The translations under genes were made by a program, and so were the position numbers. This document shows positions 44,847-54,289 of a stretch of 64,000 nt of DNA, piece after piece. The notes beneath the pieces were generated by a model that saw only the letters and a program-made list of their open reading frames with translations, searched no databases and had not been told where the DNA came from. Source of the stretch: Myxococcales bacterium (GTDB taxonomy: Bacteria > Myxococcota_A > Bradymonadia > UBA7976 > UBA1532); contig PCCS01000001.1 of NCBI GenBank assembly GCA_002731825.1, positions 266,962 through 330,961 on the forward strand. Reading direction: 5' to 3'. Position 1 is the stretch's first letter. Each line of letters starts with the position of its first letter.

Positions 44847-45823
44847 TGCGCCGCCTCGCCGCCGCTCTGCTCCTGAGCATGTTGAAACATCAAATCCCTA
44901 AATACCTGCTCCAAGCTCGGTGTCTCCGATCTGAGTTCGAGCAGCGGCCAGCCAGCCTGGTGAACGGCTTGCGCAATCCCAGGAAGTGCGTGTGTCGGGT
45001 CGGCACACTCGATCCGCCAGAAAACGCCCGCTGATCTGGGTTGGGCTTCCTGGATGCTGCTGACACCATCGACCGCGTCAAGGACGGCCCTTGGGTCGAC
45101 GTCATCGGCCAGCCCCAAGGTAACAACGGAGTTGGTAAGCAAGGTTTCAAGAGACGCGTCCGCGGCTAAATGGCCATCGATCAGAATGACGACCCGATTG
45201 CAGACCGCCTCGATCTCGGACAAAATGTGGGTGGATAGAATGACTGTTGTGGTCTCCGCTAACCGCCTGATCAAGGACCGGATTTCCAAAATTTGGACTG
45301 GGTCCAGTCCATTTGTTGGCTCATCCAGGACCAAAACGTCGGGTTTATGAAGAATGGCTTGGGCCAAACCGACTCGTTGCCTATAGCCCTTCGAAAGGGT
45401 TCCGATAGGCTGTAGCAAACGCGCCTGCAGGCCCGTCGCCTTTACAGCTTCCGCGACAGCAGGTACTTGCGCGGACACGTCAAGACCCCGGAACTGGGCC
45501 ATCATCAGCAAGTATTCTTGGACCAGCATTTCTCGGTATAGCGGTGCGCTTTCAGGCATGTATCCAATTTGCCGCTGAACACCAATCCGATCGCCAAGGA
45601 CGTCAATCCCACCCACAGAGATCGATCCCGATGTGGGTTCCAGAAAGCCGGTCATGATTTTCATCACCGTTGTCTTGCCGGCGCCATTGTGGCCCAGAAG
45701 ACCGACAATTTCGCCTCGCTGGACATCGAAGGACACATCGGCGACAGCCCTCAGGTCTCCATAATTTTTTACAAGATTCTTGATTGAAATCACGTTCGGC
45801 GACCCTCTCTCTGCGCTGCTCAT
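44843..45823 (-). CDS. ABC transporter ATP-binding protein (GldA-like)
   Basis: The 326-residue ATPase powers the fused permease at 41922-44846. It has Walker A GHNGAGKTT (residues 44-52), the signature LSKGYRQRVGLAQ, and Walker B VLVLDEPTNGLDP. A C-terminal 80-residue domain, typical of GldA-like subunits, runs VVTLGLADDVDPRAVLDAVDGVSS to LEQVFRDL. First gene of a five-gene operon running down to the MscS channel. Confidence 0.93.
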   Translation of the reverse strand: MSSAERGSPNVISIKNLVKNYGDLRAVADVSFDVQRGEIVGLLGHNGAGKTTVMKIMTGFLEPTSGSISVGGIDVLGDRIGVQRQIGYMPESAPLYREMLVQEYLLMMAQFRGLDVSAQVPAVAEAVKATGLQARLLQPIGTLSKGYRQRVGLAQAILHKPDVLVLDEPTNGLDPVQILEIRSLIRRLAETTTVILSTHILSEIEAVCNRVVILIDGHLAADASLETLLTNSVVTLGLADDVDPRAVLDAVDGVSSIQEAQPRSAGVFWRIECADPTHALPGIAQAVHQAGWPLLELRSETPSLEQVFRDLMFQHAQEQSGGEAAQ

Positions 45824-46012
45824 GTGTGTTTGAAAGCCACATGCTCACTAGCTAGAGTATGCCCGTGGTGCGATGGAGACACAATTTTACAGCGACTTAT
45901 GTTCTAAAACAGGAGGGAAACTACTACATCGCTTTGAAAAAATGCACCCTTTGTGGTCACATAGCCAGCAAAAGCGGATGTCTTGTTTGGGAAGTTTGGG
46001 GAACGCGCTGCT

Positions 46013-49000
46013 ATGAATAAAGTCAATGGCTCTTTTTGGATGCTCAGTTTCGCGGTGTGCCTTCTCGTTGCCTGTGGTTCGAGTACCGGCAGCTCAAGTG
46101 GCTCCGATGGAAGCGTCGGTCCACAGGTTCCTGAATGCCAAGACGGTGAGGACAATGATCGTGACGGTGTCATCGATCATCCGGCTGATCCAGGTTGCAT
46201 GAGTCCTGACGACACAGACGAGACAGATGAACGTGCACCCCAGTGCACGGATGGCCTCGATAACGATGAAGATGGTCAGATTGACCTCGATGACCGTGGT
46301 TGCACCAATCGAGATGACGATGATGAAAGTGACGAAGCGCCACTCTCGCAATGCCGTAATGGTCTCGATGACGATGAAGACGGCGACATCGATTTGGATG
46401 ACGATGGCTGCGTCAATGCAGCGGACGACGATGAATCCGATGAACCACAACCGAGCCAATGTGACGATGGCTTAGACAACGACAATGACGGCTTTATCGA
46501 CTTTCCAGCCGATCCGGGATGTGGTTCGGCTTTCGATTCAGATGAGACGGATGATAACCGCATTTTGCCCCAGTGTGCCGATGAGCGCGACAACGATGGA
46601 GATGGCCTTTTTGATCTGGCCGATCCGGGGTGCAGCAGTGTGGCTGACCCGCGGGAACAAAATACAGAAGAGCAGCCAGCGTGTAGTAACGGACTTGATG
46701 ACGATGGCGATGGCTTGGTCGACTTTCCTTTGGAGCCCGGGTGTAGTGCTGCGGGTGATGATGACGAACAAGACGGCGCTCGGCAACCGGCCTGTGGTAA
46801 TGGTCTCGATGACGATAACGATGGCGAGATCGACTATCCCCTTGATCCAGGTTGTATGGGGGTTGGCGATATGGACGAAACCGATCCCATGACGTCGACT
46901 GCGTGTTCTGACAACTTAGACAACGATCGTGATGGTGAAATCGATTATCCAGCCGACCCTGGCTGCGTCAGTCGAGCTGACCGCAATGAGCAAGCACAAT
47001 GCACGGCGCGCATTAATGCTGTCGAGGTTCGGACAGGTCAGGTGTACCGCGGAGATTCAGGTTCTGGCCAATTCAATTTCGAAGGGTCCTGTGGCGGCCG
47101 AGGTGCAGCCGAGCTGGTTTTTTACTACCGCTTGACCAACGAGGTGGAGGCTCTCGAAATCACAACCGAGTTACCGGACAACCAGTTGGAAACAGCAATT
47201 TATGTCAGACGGAATTGTGCGGATGAGGCAACCGAATTGGTCTGTCAGCGCGAACCCTTAAACGACGGTGTAGCGGCCAACTCACTCAGATTAGATGAAC
47301 CGATTGTAGGCGATTATTATATTTTCATCGATGGGGCCACCGGCCAAAATGGGGCCTTTGCAGTCCAAGTGAATGAAGTGCCTTTAGCTCAATGCCGCAA
47401 TGGAATTGATGATGATGATGATGGGCGAACGGATTATCCAATAGACCCCGGATGTCTGTCACTATCCGATAGGGATGAAACAGACCCTGAGCAATTGCCC
47501 GCATGTTTTGATGGTATGGATAACGATGCTGATGGACTCGTTGATTATCCCTTAGACATCGGTTGTCGGGCAGCAAGCGATAGCGACGAGATAGATTCAT
47601 GCGGCCAGGGGATTGCGTTCGATGATTTTCCATCTGATGAACTCTTTGTCGATGGCAATACGGACGGTGGGACCAATCAATTTCAGGGCGGTTGCGGTGG
47701 TGACAATCGCGTCGAGCGCATTTATCGATACGTGAATACCTTTAACGCGAACCTGACGTTTAGCGTGAACAATGAAGAGACGATTGCCAACACCTTGGTG
47801 TATGCCCGAACGAGTTGCGCATCAGCGCAGACAGAAATCGCGTGCGATACGGGTGATCGTGAGAATCCGAAAGGGACAATCGAGCTGACGAATGTCGCGC
47901 CCGGCGAGCTGTTCGTGTTCGTGGACACGGGCATCGGCATCGGCGGTGCCTTTAGGTTGACTGTTAATGCGGAGAGATTACCACCAGGCTGTTCCGATGC
48001 CCGCGACAATGATGGCGATGGCTCAATCGATCAAGATGATGTTGGGTGTAGCGGCCCCGATGACGAAGACGAGGTGGATGATGAAGTTGCACCCGCATGT
48101 GCAGATGGCATCGATAATGACGGAGATGGCCTCGTCGATTTCCCAGTTGAATTGGGCTGCAATTATCGTGGCGGTGACTCGGAAGAAGACCCTATGCAAC
48201 TGCCCGCTTGCGGAGATGGGCTGGACAACGACGATGATGGCGTGATTGATTTTCCAGATGAGCCAGGCTGTATCAGTCGCGGCGATACAGACGAGGCTAA
48301 TCAAGGCAGACCGGAGTGCAACAATCGGATCGACGACGATGAGGATGGACTGACAGACTATCCCTTAGATCCGGGCTGCGGCGGGGTCGGCGATTTGAGT
48401 GAAGGTGATCCCCCAACTCCGCCACAATGCGCCGATGAGGTCGACAATGATCGAAATGGTCTAGTTGACTTTCCATTTGACCCGGGCTGTCGGGCGGCCG
48501 GTGATTCAACTGAAGAACCCCTGGATATGCCAGCCGCATGTAGCGATGATATAGACAATGATGATGATGGTATTGTCGACTTTCCACGGGAACCCGGTTG
48601 TGCGTCCGCAGGAGACACGGATGAGGCCGATCCCAATTTTCCCACCCAGTGCTCAGATGGTCGTGACAATGACAATAACGGCCGCATCGATTGGCCTGAT
48701 GATCCGGGGTGTCGCTTTGCTGCAGACACTCGAGAGCAATTACAGGGCAATCCGCCGAAGCGTTGTGCTGATGGGGTCGATAACGACGACGACGGCTTGG
48801 TCGATTTAGCCGATTCTGGTTGTCAGAATGCACGGGATAATGATGAGACCGATGTCTTTGCCGACAACCACTGTAGCGATGGTATCGACAATGATGCCGA
48901 TGGGCTGATCGACTGGCCTGTCGATGATGGGTGTGAAGCCCAAGGTGCCCAGTGTGAGCAACTGGGTCACGGTCTCTGTGATGGCGAATGCCGCGACCTC

Positions 49001-49564
49001 ATCAGTGACGCCAACCACTGTGGTGCATGCAATCGAACCTGCGAGGCAGACGTCGAGTGCATCGACGGGTTTTGTGGTGGCTTATACGTGTTCGAGGGGA
49101 TTCAGCAAAATATCTCAGATGATATCTTGGGGGGGTGGGAGACATGTCACAATGACCTCTACGGTGACGGCAACACCATGGTTCAACAACTGCAAGACAA
49201 CTGTGATGGTGCATATGTCATGTTGGGTTGTCGGCAAGTGGGATCACCGACTTGGCAATTGATCGCCATGGGCGAGCGCAATGCCGTGTTTACCAATACC
49301 GGTGATCGGGGAAATAACCTCAACAGTCATAACGGTGTAGATTGGTACTTCAGTACCAGTTATTCCATCGGCTTCGTCGCGCCAAATTCAGGCGTATCTC
49401 GAAATTCCTGCGATACGGCCAACAATCAATCGGAATTCAGACTCTGTTGGCACACCAGTGGTGGACGTCTGAACGGCGGATACCGCTGCGGGGCGCGCAC
49501 TGGATTGAATGGGTCCAGAGACTATGAACGTCGGGTATGGACCAGCGCGGTCGGGCAACCCTGA
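46013..49564 (+). CDS. Giant Asp-rich repeat lipoprotein (19 DxDxDG-type repeats) with two inserted domains and a novel C-terminal domain
   Basis: ATG 46013 gives a lipoprotein signal (CLLVACGSS). I count 19 repeats of about 36 residues with the pattern C.DGxDNDxDGxxD.P.DPGC....D.DE.D, each with a calcium-loop-like Asp cluster and two Cys. Two inserted beta domains, after repeats 8 and 10, resemble PPC domains (GSGQFNFEGSCGG...YYIFIDGATG; FQGGCGG...ELFVFVDTG). After repeat 19 a Cys module (CDGECRDLISDANHCGACNRTC) leads to a 160-residue C-terminal domain that I cannot place (GGWETCHNDLYGDG, MLGCRQVG, NGVDWYFS, FRLCWHTSGG, GYRCG). Likely a calcium-stiffened surface stalk with a terminal binding head. 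Confidence 0.85.
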   Translation: MNKVNGSFWMLSFAVCLLVACGSSTGSSSGSDGSVGPQVPECQDGEDNDRDGVIDHPADPGCMSPDDTDETDERAPQCTDGLDNDEDGQIDLDDRGCTNRDDDDESDEAPLSQCRNGLDDDEDGDIDLDDDGCVNAADDDESDEPQPSQCDDGLDNDNDGFIDFPADPGCGSAFDSDETDDNRILPQCADERDNDGDGLFDLADPGCSSVADPREQNTEEQPACSNGLDDDGDGLVDFPLEPGCSAAGDDDEQDGARQPACGNGLDDDNDGEIDYPLDPGCMGVGDMDETDPMTSTACSDNLDNDRDGEIDYPADPGCVSRADRNEQAQCTARINAVEVRTGQVYRGDSGSGQFNFEGSCGGRGAAELVFYYRLTNEVEALEITTELPDNQLETAIYVRRNCADEATELVCQREPLNDGVAANSLRLDEPIVGDYYIFIDGATGQNGAFAVQVNEVPLAQCRNGIDDDDDGRTDYPIDPGCLSLSDRDETDPEQLPACFDGMDNDADGLVDYPLDIGCRAASDSDEIDSCGQGIAFDDFPSDELFVDGNTDGGTNQFQGGCGGDNRVERIYRYVNTFNANLTFSVNNEETIANTLVYARTSCASAQTEIACDTGDRENPKGTIELTNVAPGELFVFVDTGIGIGGAFRLTVNAERLPPGCSDARDNDGDGSIDQDDVGCSGPDDEDEVDDEVAPACADGIDNDGDGLVDFPVELGCNYRGGDSEEDPMQLPACGDGLDNDDDGVIDFPDEPGCISRGDTDEANQGRPECNNRIDDDEDGLTDYPLDPGCGGVGDLSEGDPPTPPQCADEVDNDRNGLVDFPFDPGCRAAGDSTEEPLDMPAACSDDIDNDDDGIVDFPREPGCASAGDTDEADPNFPTQCSDGRDNDNNGRIDWPDDPGCRFAADTREQLQGNPPKRCADGVDNDDDGLVDLADSGCQNARDNDETDVFADNHCSDGIDNDADGLIDWPVDDGCEAQGAQCEQLGHGLCDGECRDLISDANHCGACNRTCEADVECIDGFCGGLYVFEGIQQNISDDILGGWETCHNDLYGDGNTMVQQLQDNCDGAYVMLGCRQVGSPTWQLIAMGERNAVFTNTGDRGNNLNSHNGVDWYFSTSYSIGFVAPNSGVSRNSCDTANNQSEFRLCWHTSGGRLNGGYRCGARTGLNGSRDYERRVWTSAVGQP

Positions 49565-49640
49565 ATCGATTGAAGCCCCATTGGTGACCAAGACTCACCC
49601 AAGTTGCACAGTGACGTCGGTCTGGCTATCCTTGAGGCCT

Positions 49641-51626
49641 ATGCGTCGTTTTTCATTCATTATCGGCTTGGTTTTTGTCCTCAGCTGCGAGGGCGTTGCA
49701 CCCTCACCGACACCATTTGGATTTATCGAGCCCCCGGAGCCGGTCCATGCCAGAGAGCCGAATGCCGGTGAGTCGGTCTTGAATTCGGACCATCGGGGCG
49801 AAGTAGAGAGACAGGCTGATTTAGAACGGGCTCGAGTGCAATTCCACAATCCGGTCCGAACGGGCGTAACACGCACCCTTTGGCGAAGCCTAGATCTCCC
49901 GGACCAGAGTCCATTTTTAGGAAATGACTATAGGCGGATAGTACTCACCGATGAGGTGTTGGTGGGACTCGAATGTACCGAGATAGGCTGTGTTGCTGCG
50001 TCTCAAAGCGGTGGATTGTTTTTAACTGACTCATACGGTGATTGGCGAGCGATGCCGACTCAGCTGCCAGCGTTGAGTCGGTTTTATATCGGTCAAGATG
50101 CATGGATTGCTTGCCCCATGTCTGGGCGGCGAGCCCTCCTGAGTCAAGACGCGGGGCAGACTTGGATACGCGGTGGTTTTCATTGTTCCAGAAACTCGGC
50201 AAGGTCGGTTGTTAACACGTCTGAAATTACAGCCGTTCTAGATGGTGGCCGTGTCCGGATAGGCGGTTTTTTTGATGACCGTATTCAGTGGCGGTACGCA
50301 CCTGTAGACAATCCAGAATGCCTGTTTTCTGGACCGGGGGCCTTGGTCATCATAGGGCAGACGCAGGTTGCTGTTTCAAGGGATGCAGGGCGTACATACG
50401 AGATTAATCTAAAAGACTTTGCACTCAGTCCAGTCCGCGATGGTTTGGTGACGGAAAAAGGTCAAATTATCGTTGTTGGTGAGGCGCCTGCGGGTGGCGT
50501 GCCAGTCGCCATTAGCTACGATTTTGGTGCGTCTTGGCGCCAGCCGGCAAATTGGCCCGGTCGCGACTCGCGTGCTGACTTCATCGCTCGCGCGACAGAT
50601 GGTCGTGTTGCCGTGAGCAAAGCCTCTGGCCGTGCCCATGTCTTCGTCGCTGATCCACTCGGTGTCGACTGGGTCGAATTGGCCCCACGTGAGACGTCCA
50701 TTGGACCGATTGCGTCATTCCGCGATGACTTCATACTGAGCACGACCCGAGGCATCGCAGTGGCACCCCATGAGCGCGGCATTTATCGCCTGGGTCTTGA
50801 CCAACCGATGCAGGACGTGGTCGCCATCTCTCAATTTGAATATTTAGGTCTTGGCGTTTTCGGAGGCGTTTATCGATCCCATGATCGCGGAGTCAATTGG
50901 TATCCAGCAGGACCGAGTCATTCCTTGCCTTTCACGCATCTTCTACATTTGGAAGACGAACGACTGATCGCGGCTGGCGCCGGGTTGGTCGGAACGAGTA
51001 TCGATGGTGGTTCAACTTGGTCTCTCCAATCGACAGATAATGGATGCACAGTGGATTGGCTGGCCGGACAGGCGACGACGCATTTTATGGGTTGCGACGA
51101 CGGACATGTTCTCAGCTGGCGTCATGCTGACGACCGATGGCGTGTTTTACCACTCCCCTGGAGCGCCTCTGCCACGCAGGGGGTTTGGTCATCAGAGTCT
51201 GCGAGTTTGATCTTGATGAACCTCGATGGGGGGCAGTTAATGACGACGGTAGACCACGGTCAAAATTGGACTCCGGTCGAGCTTGATTCAGAGGAGAGAA
51301 TCGTCGCCATTGATTCAGTTGGCGATACCTTGAGTCTACGCACCGCCGGTGGGCGTTTAGCCTGGAAATCGAGCGGGTCAACGCAATGGCAGTGGTTGAG
51401 TTCTGACCACGCTTTGGTTGGGGACGCCATTGCACATCGGCGCTTTGAAGACGGGCGATGGCTCGTCTTGGACCAGAGTGTCATTTGGCGTATCGGTGAC
51501 GATCTGCAGGTCATGGCCATCGGTGACTCCGGTCAGGCCACCCGCTTCAAGATTCTTGATTCAGGAGACGTCTTCTTGTTGGGACAGCAATCCACCACCT
51601 TATTAAGCCGGGTCGGCGGGCATTAA
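49641..51626 (+). CDS. Asp-box beta-propeller lipoprotein
   Basis: ATG 49641 gives MRRFSFIIGLVFVLSCEG, a lipoprotein signal; the open frame starts earlier, inside the previous gene's end. The mature 640 residues carry repeated Asp-box turns: SQDAGQTW, SRDAGRTY, SYDFGASW, SHDRGVNW, SIDGGSTW and TVDHGQNW. This predicts a 6-10 bladed propeller like photosystem-stability/BNR proteins, exposed at the envelope. No sialidase catalytic set is visible. It may be co-transcribed with the repeat lipoprotein just upstream. Confidence 0.8.
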   Translation: MRRFSFIIGLVFVLSCEGVAPSPTPFGFIEPPEPVHAREPNAGESVLNSDHRGEVERQADLERARVQFHNPVRTGVTRTLWRSLDLPDQSPFLGNDYRRIVLTDEVLVGLECTEIGCVAASQSGGLFLTDSYGDWRAMPTQLPALSRFYIGQDAWIACPMSGRRALLSQDAGQTWIRGGFHCSRNSARSVVNTSEITAVLDGGRVRIGGFFDDRIQWRYAPVDNPECLFSGPGALVIIGQTQVAVSRDAGRTYEINLKDFALSPVRDGLVTEKGQIIVVGEAPAGGVPVAISYDFGASWRQPANWPGRDSRADFIARATDGRVAVSKASGRAHVFVADPLGVDWVELAPRETSIGPIASFRDDFILSTTRGIAVAPHERGIYRLGLDQPMQDVVAISQFEYLGLGVFGGVYRSHDRGVNWYPAGPSHSLPFTHLLHLEDERLIAAGAGLVGTSIDGGSTWSLQSTDNGCTVDWLAGQATTHFMGCDDGHVLSWRHADDRWRVLPLPWSASATQGVWSSESASLILMNLDGGQLMTTVDHGQNWTPVELDSEERIVAIDSVGDTLSLRTAGGRLAWKSSGSTQWQWLSSDHALVGDAIAHRRFEDGRWLVLDQSVIWRIGDDLQVMAIGDSGQATRFKILDSGDVFLLGQQSTTLLSRVGGH

Positions 51627-51704
51627 GTACAAAAAAGAGTCGTTGGCGTGACAAGATGCGACTTGCGGCTTATGATGTATGTGTAAACAGATTTTGGTTG
51701 CTGA

Positions 51705-53234
51705 GTGAAGACAAAGGCCTATAAATTGGCCGCTGAACTGGGGTTACATGAGCAGCCGGTCTTAGACTGGTTGCGGTCCAATGGATATCCGAATGTTCGG
51801 CGGGCTGACATGATCCGTGCAGACGTTGCTCAGGCAGCGCGAAAGGCGCTACGAGGTCGAGCCCGCTCCGGCCGATTGGATGCCTCGCGTCACATGGCTG
51901 CAAAGCCAAGCGCTCAATCTTATTCGAAGGCGCCTGCCCTGCATGAGACGGGGCCCGACACGCCAGATGAATCCTTGAGCGTCAGTCTTGCAGAGCTACT
52001 CGATGACCATTTACCACCGGATGATTCGGCGCCTCGCGGTCGTCAGCCGAGGCGCGACTTCTCTCAGAACATGCAGGCAACGCTCGCCGATGATCCGACG
52101 ATGCAGATGAACGCACTTTTCCAGCCTGAGACACAGTCAATGGTGGGTCAGTCAAAATCATCCAGAGTCGTAGAAGATGAGCTGGCTCGGCTCGCAAGCG
52201 ACCAGCGCGTACAGGAACTGAATGTCGAGCGGGCCAAAGTCGCCGGACTTGAACGCTTACTAGAACGTGCTCAGTCAGAGGCTGCGAAGCAGGGGCAGAC
52301 TTTGTCTCAAGTCGAGAGCTTGAAGACTCAGATGGATGCATTACTTTTGGAGAGAACTCAGCTCAAGCAAAACTTAGAACAGGCCAATCAGGAGTGGCAA
52401 ACTTTGGAGCAAACTTGTGCAGAGTTACAGTCTGAGCTGGCCGATGCCCATTCGATGATAGACGAAAATGAATCATTGGTCTCCGAACACGATAGCGTAC
52501 TCGATGATTTGAATACGGCGCGGGAGCGGGAGATCGCCTGGCGAACGCGCGCGCTCAAATTGGAGCGGGCGGCACATGAGGGCGATGATCTCGGCGCGAT
52601 CTTTCGTGGAAACGGGCTTGACACCTTGTCATTGCAGACCAGAGCCTTGAGAGCGATGCTTGCCCAAGAACCCACGGCCGCAAGTCTCATTAAGGCGATT
52701 CGTCAAGTTGAACCGTCGATTCTCAATGACCTGTTCAAAGACCAGCTGGCGTCTACGTGTAGTCATCCAATTTGTCGGAAGGTCGCCAGTCTTCATTCGA
52801 AATATCCCATTGGTGTCGAGGTAGATTCCAATTGTGTCTGGTGCAGTGGTCACCATGATAAACGCTGGTTCGCTCAGCTGGCTGTCGAAGGAGAGCGTGC
52901 CGGTGTCCGACGTTTTCTTGTCATTGGTGGCCGGGAAGAAACCCGCTCTCGTCTCAGGGAATTGGCCGAAGGTCAGCCTATTGATCTGCGCCTGATTGGG
53001 GATGATGAAGAGCTTAACGTCGGGCGGGTCGGCAGTCGTATTGAAGGATGTGACTGCCTGATATTGTGGAATCCAGTCATCAGCGCCAAAGATGTGAATG
53101 ATGCCTATGAGACAATCGCGTTAGAACAAAACCGGCTGGTCGTCCACGTGCTCGGAGAAGATGGCGATGTGGTCGGTTTCTGCCGTGCAGCGAGCTATCG
53201 CATCGCCAGAACGCATCTATTTTGTAGTGTCTAG
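51705..53234 (+). CDS. IF2N-like / coiled-coil / Cys-pair and Rossmann-like protein
   Basis: GTG 51705 starts a 509-residue protein. Residues 1-45 resemble the IF2 N-terminal helical subdomain (KAYKLAAELGLHEQPVLDWLRSNGYP). A Ser/Pro-rich linker runs to about 150 and a long coiled coil lies at about 155-290 (ELARLASDQRVQELNVERAKV...). The C-terminal part has paired cysteines that could bind zinc (STCSHPIC, NCVWC) and a Rossmann-like unit (RRFLVIGGREETRSRLREL; DCLILWNPVISA; LVVHVLGEDGDVVGFC) reminiscent of DUF2325. No known protein with this order comes to mind. Cytosolic by lack of signal. Confidence 0.75.
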   Translation: MKTKAYKLAAELGLHEQPVLDWLRSNGYPNVRRADMIRADVAQAARKALRGRARSGRLDASRHMAAKPSAQSYSKAPALHETGPDTPDESLSVSLAELLDDHLPPDDSAPRGRQPRRDFSQNMQATLADDPTMQMNALFQPETQSMVGQSKSSRVVEDELARLASDQRVQELNVERAKVAGLERLLERAQSEAAKQGQTLSQVESLKTQMDALLLERTQLKQNLEQANQEWQTLEQTCAELQSELADAHSMIDENESLVSEHDSVLDDLNTAREREIAWRTRALKLERAAHEGDDLGAIFRGNGLDTLSLQTRALRAMLAQEPTAASLIKAIRQVEPSILNDLFKDQLASTCSHPICRKVASLHSKYPIGVEVDSNCVWCSGHHDKRWFAQLAVEGERAGVRRFLVIGGREETRSRLRELAEGQPIDLRLIGDDEELNVGRVGSRIEGCDCLILWNPVISAKDVNDAYETIALEQNRLVVHVLGEDGDVVGFCRAASYRIARTHLFCSV

Positions 53235-53265
53235 ATTATTCTGCAACACGCCTCATCAAGACAGG

Positions 53266-54201
53266 TCAATTTATGAGATCGCGGTAGAGTGGGGTTGACA
53301 GGTATCGCTCAGCGGCAGATGCAACGATGGCGACGATGGTTTTTCCAGCAAAGTCTTTTCGACGTGCCAGTTTCAAAGCTGCACAGCATGTAGCACCAGA
53401 CGAAATGCCAGCTGGTATGCCCTCTAGTTTTGCCATTTTTCTAGCTGTCTCGTAGGCGTCTTCGTCCGTAATTGCTATGACTTCATCAAGCACCGATTTA
53501 TCGAGATTATCCGGTATAAAGCCAGCTCCAATCCCCTGAATGTTGTGGGGGCCAGGTCGTCGACCACTGATGACTTGGCTGGTGGCTGGTTCAACCCCCA
53601 CGACGTGAATCGACGCACGCCGTATCTTCAACGCGCGCCCGGTCCCAGTGATGGTTCCACCCGTGCCCACACCAGACACGAATGCATCGATATGGCCGTC
53701 GCAATCATTCCATATTTCGACAGCTGTCGAATTTTCATGGGCTGCTGGACCTGCGGCATTCTTGAATTGCTGAAGAACCAGAGACCCAGGGATTTTCTTT
53801 GCTAATTCATATGCGCGGGTGACGGCGCCTTGCATGCCCGCAGCGGCAGGCGTCAATTCCAGATCTGCACCGAGCCCCTTCAATAAAGCGCGTCGTTCTT
53901 CTGACATGCTTTCCGGCATCGTTAAGATTAACTTATACCCCTTGACTGCGCAGACAAAAGCGAGAGCGATTCCAGTATTTCCGCTGGTTGGTTCAATGAG
54001 TACGGATCCGGCATTGAGACGACCGCTGGCTTCGGCCCGCTCGATCATAGCAAGCCCAATACGGTCTTTAATACTGCTTAGGGGATTGAAGAATTCGCAC
54101 TTGACTAAGACGGTTGCATCGAGATCTTGGGTCAATCGATTGAGTCGGATTAACGGCGTGTGTCCTATGGTTTGGGTTATATCATCGTAGATTCGGCCCA
54201 T
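53266..54201 (-). CDS. cysK: Cysteine synthase A (O-acetylserine sulfhydrylase)
   Basis: CysK makes cysteine from O-acetylserine and sulfide with PLP in the cytosol. The 311-residue protein has the PLP Lys45 in FNPLSSIKDRIG and the substrate loop PTSGNTGIALAF. Also present are GVGTGGTITGTGRALK and VVGVEPATSQVISG, PHNIQGIGAGFIP, and the ISSGATC motif before the C-terminus. Length and motifs are standard. It would supply cysteine to the glutathione pathway whose first enzyme lies at 1.7 kb. Confidence 0.96.
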   Translation of the reverse strand: MGRIYDDITQTIGHTPLIRLNRLTQDLDATVLVKCEFFNPLSSIKDRIGLAMIERAEASGRLNAGSVLIEPTSGNTGIALAFVCAVKGYKLILTMPESMSEERRALLKGLGADLELTPAAAGMQGAVTRAYELAKKIPGSLVLQQFKNAAGPAAHENSTAVEIWNDCDGHIDAFVSGVGTGGTITGTGRALKIRRASIHVVGVEPATSQVISGRRPGPHNIQGIGAGFIPDNLDKSVLDEVIAITDEDAYETARKMAKLEGIPAGISSGATCCAALKLARRKDFAGKTIVAIVASAAERYLSTPLYRDLIN

Positions 54202-54289
54202 AATCTTAAAATCCCTTTTAACTCTAGAAACACAACCCGAACAGATGACTCAAAATGTGCCGCACGCTCTGTCAGCGGGCGCAGGCAGT

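Noticed and set aside
46094-48833. Open frames antisense and alternate-frame to the giant repeat lipoprotein
   Set aside because: They follow from the Asp-codon periodicity of the repeats and have no motifs.
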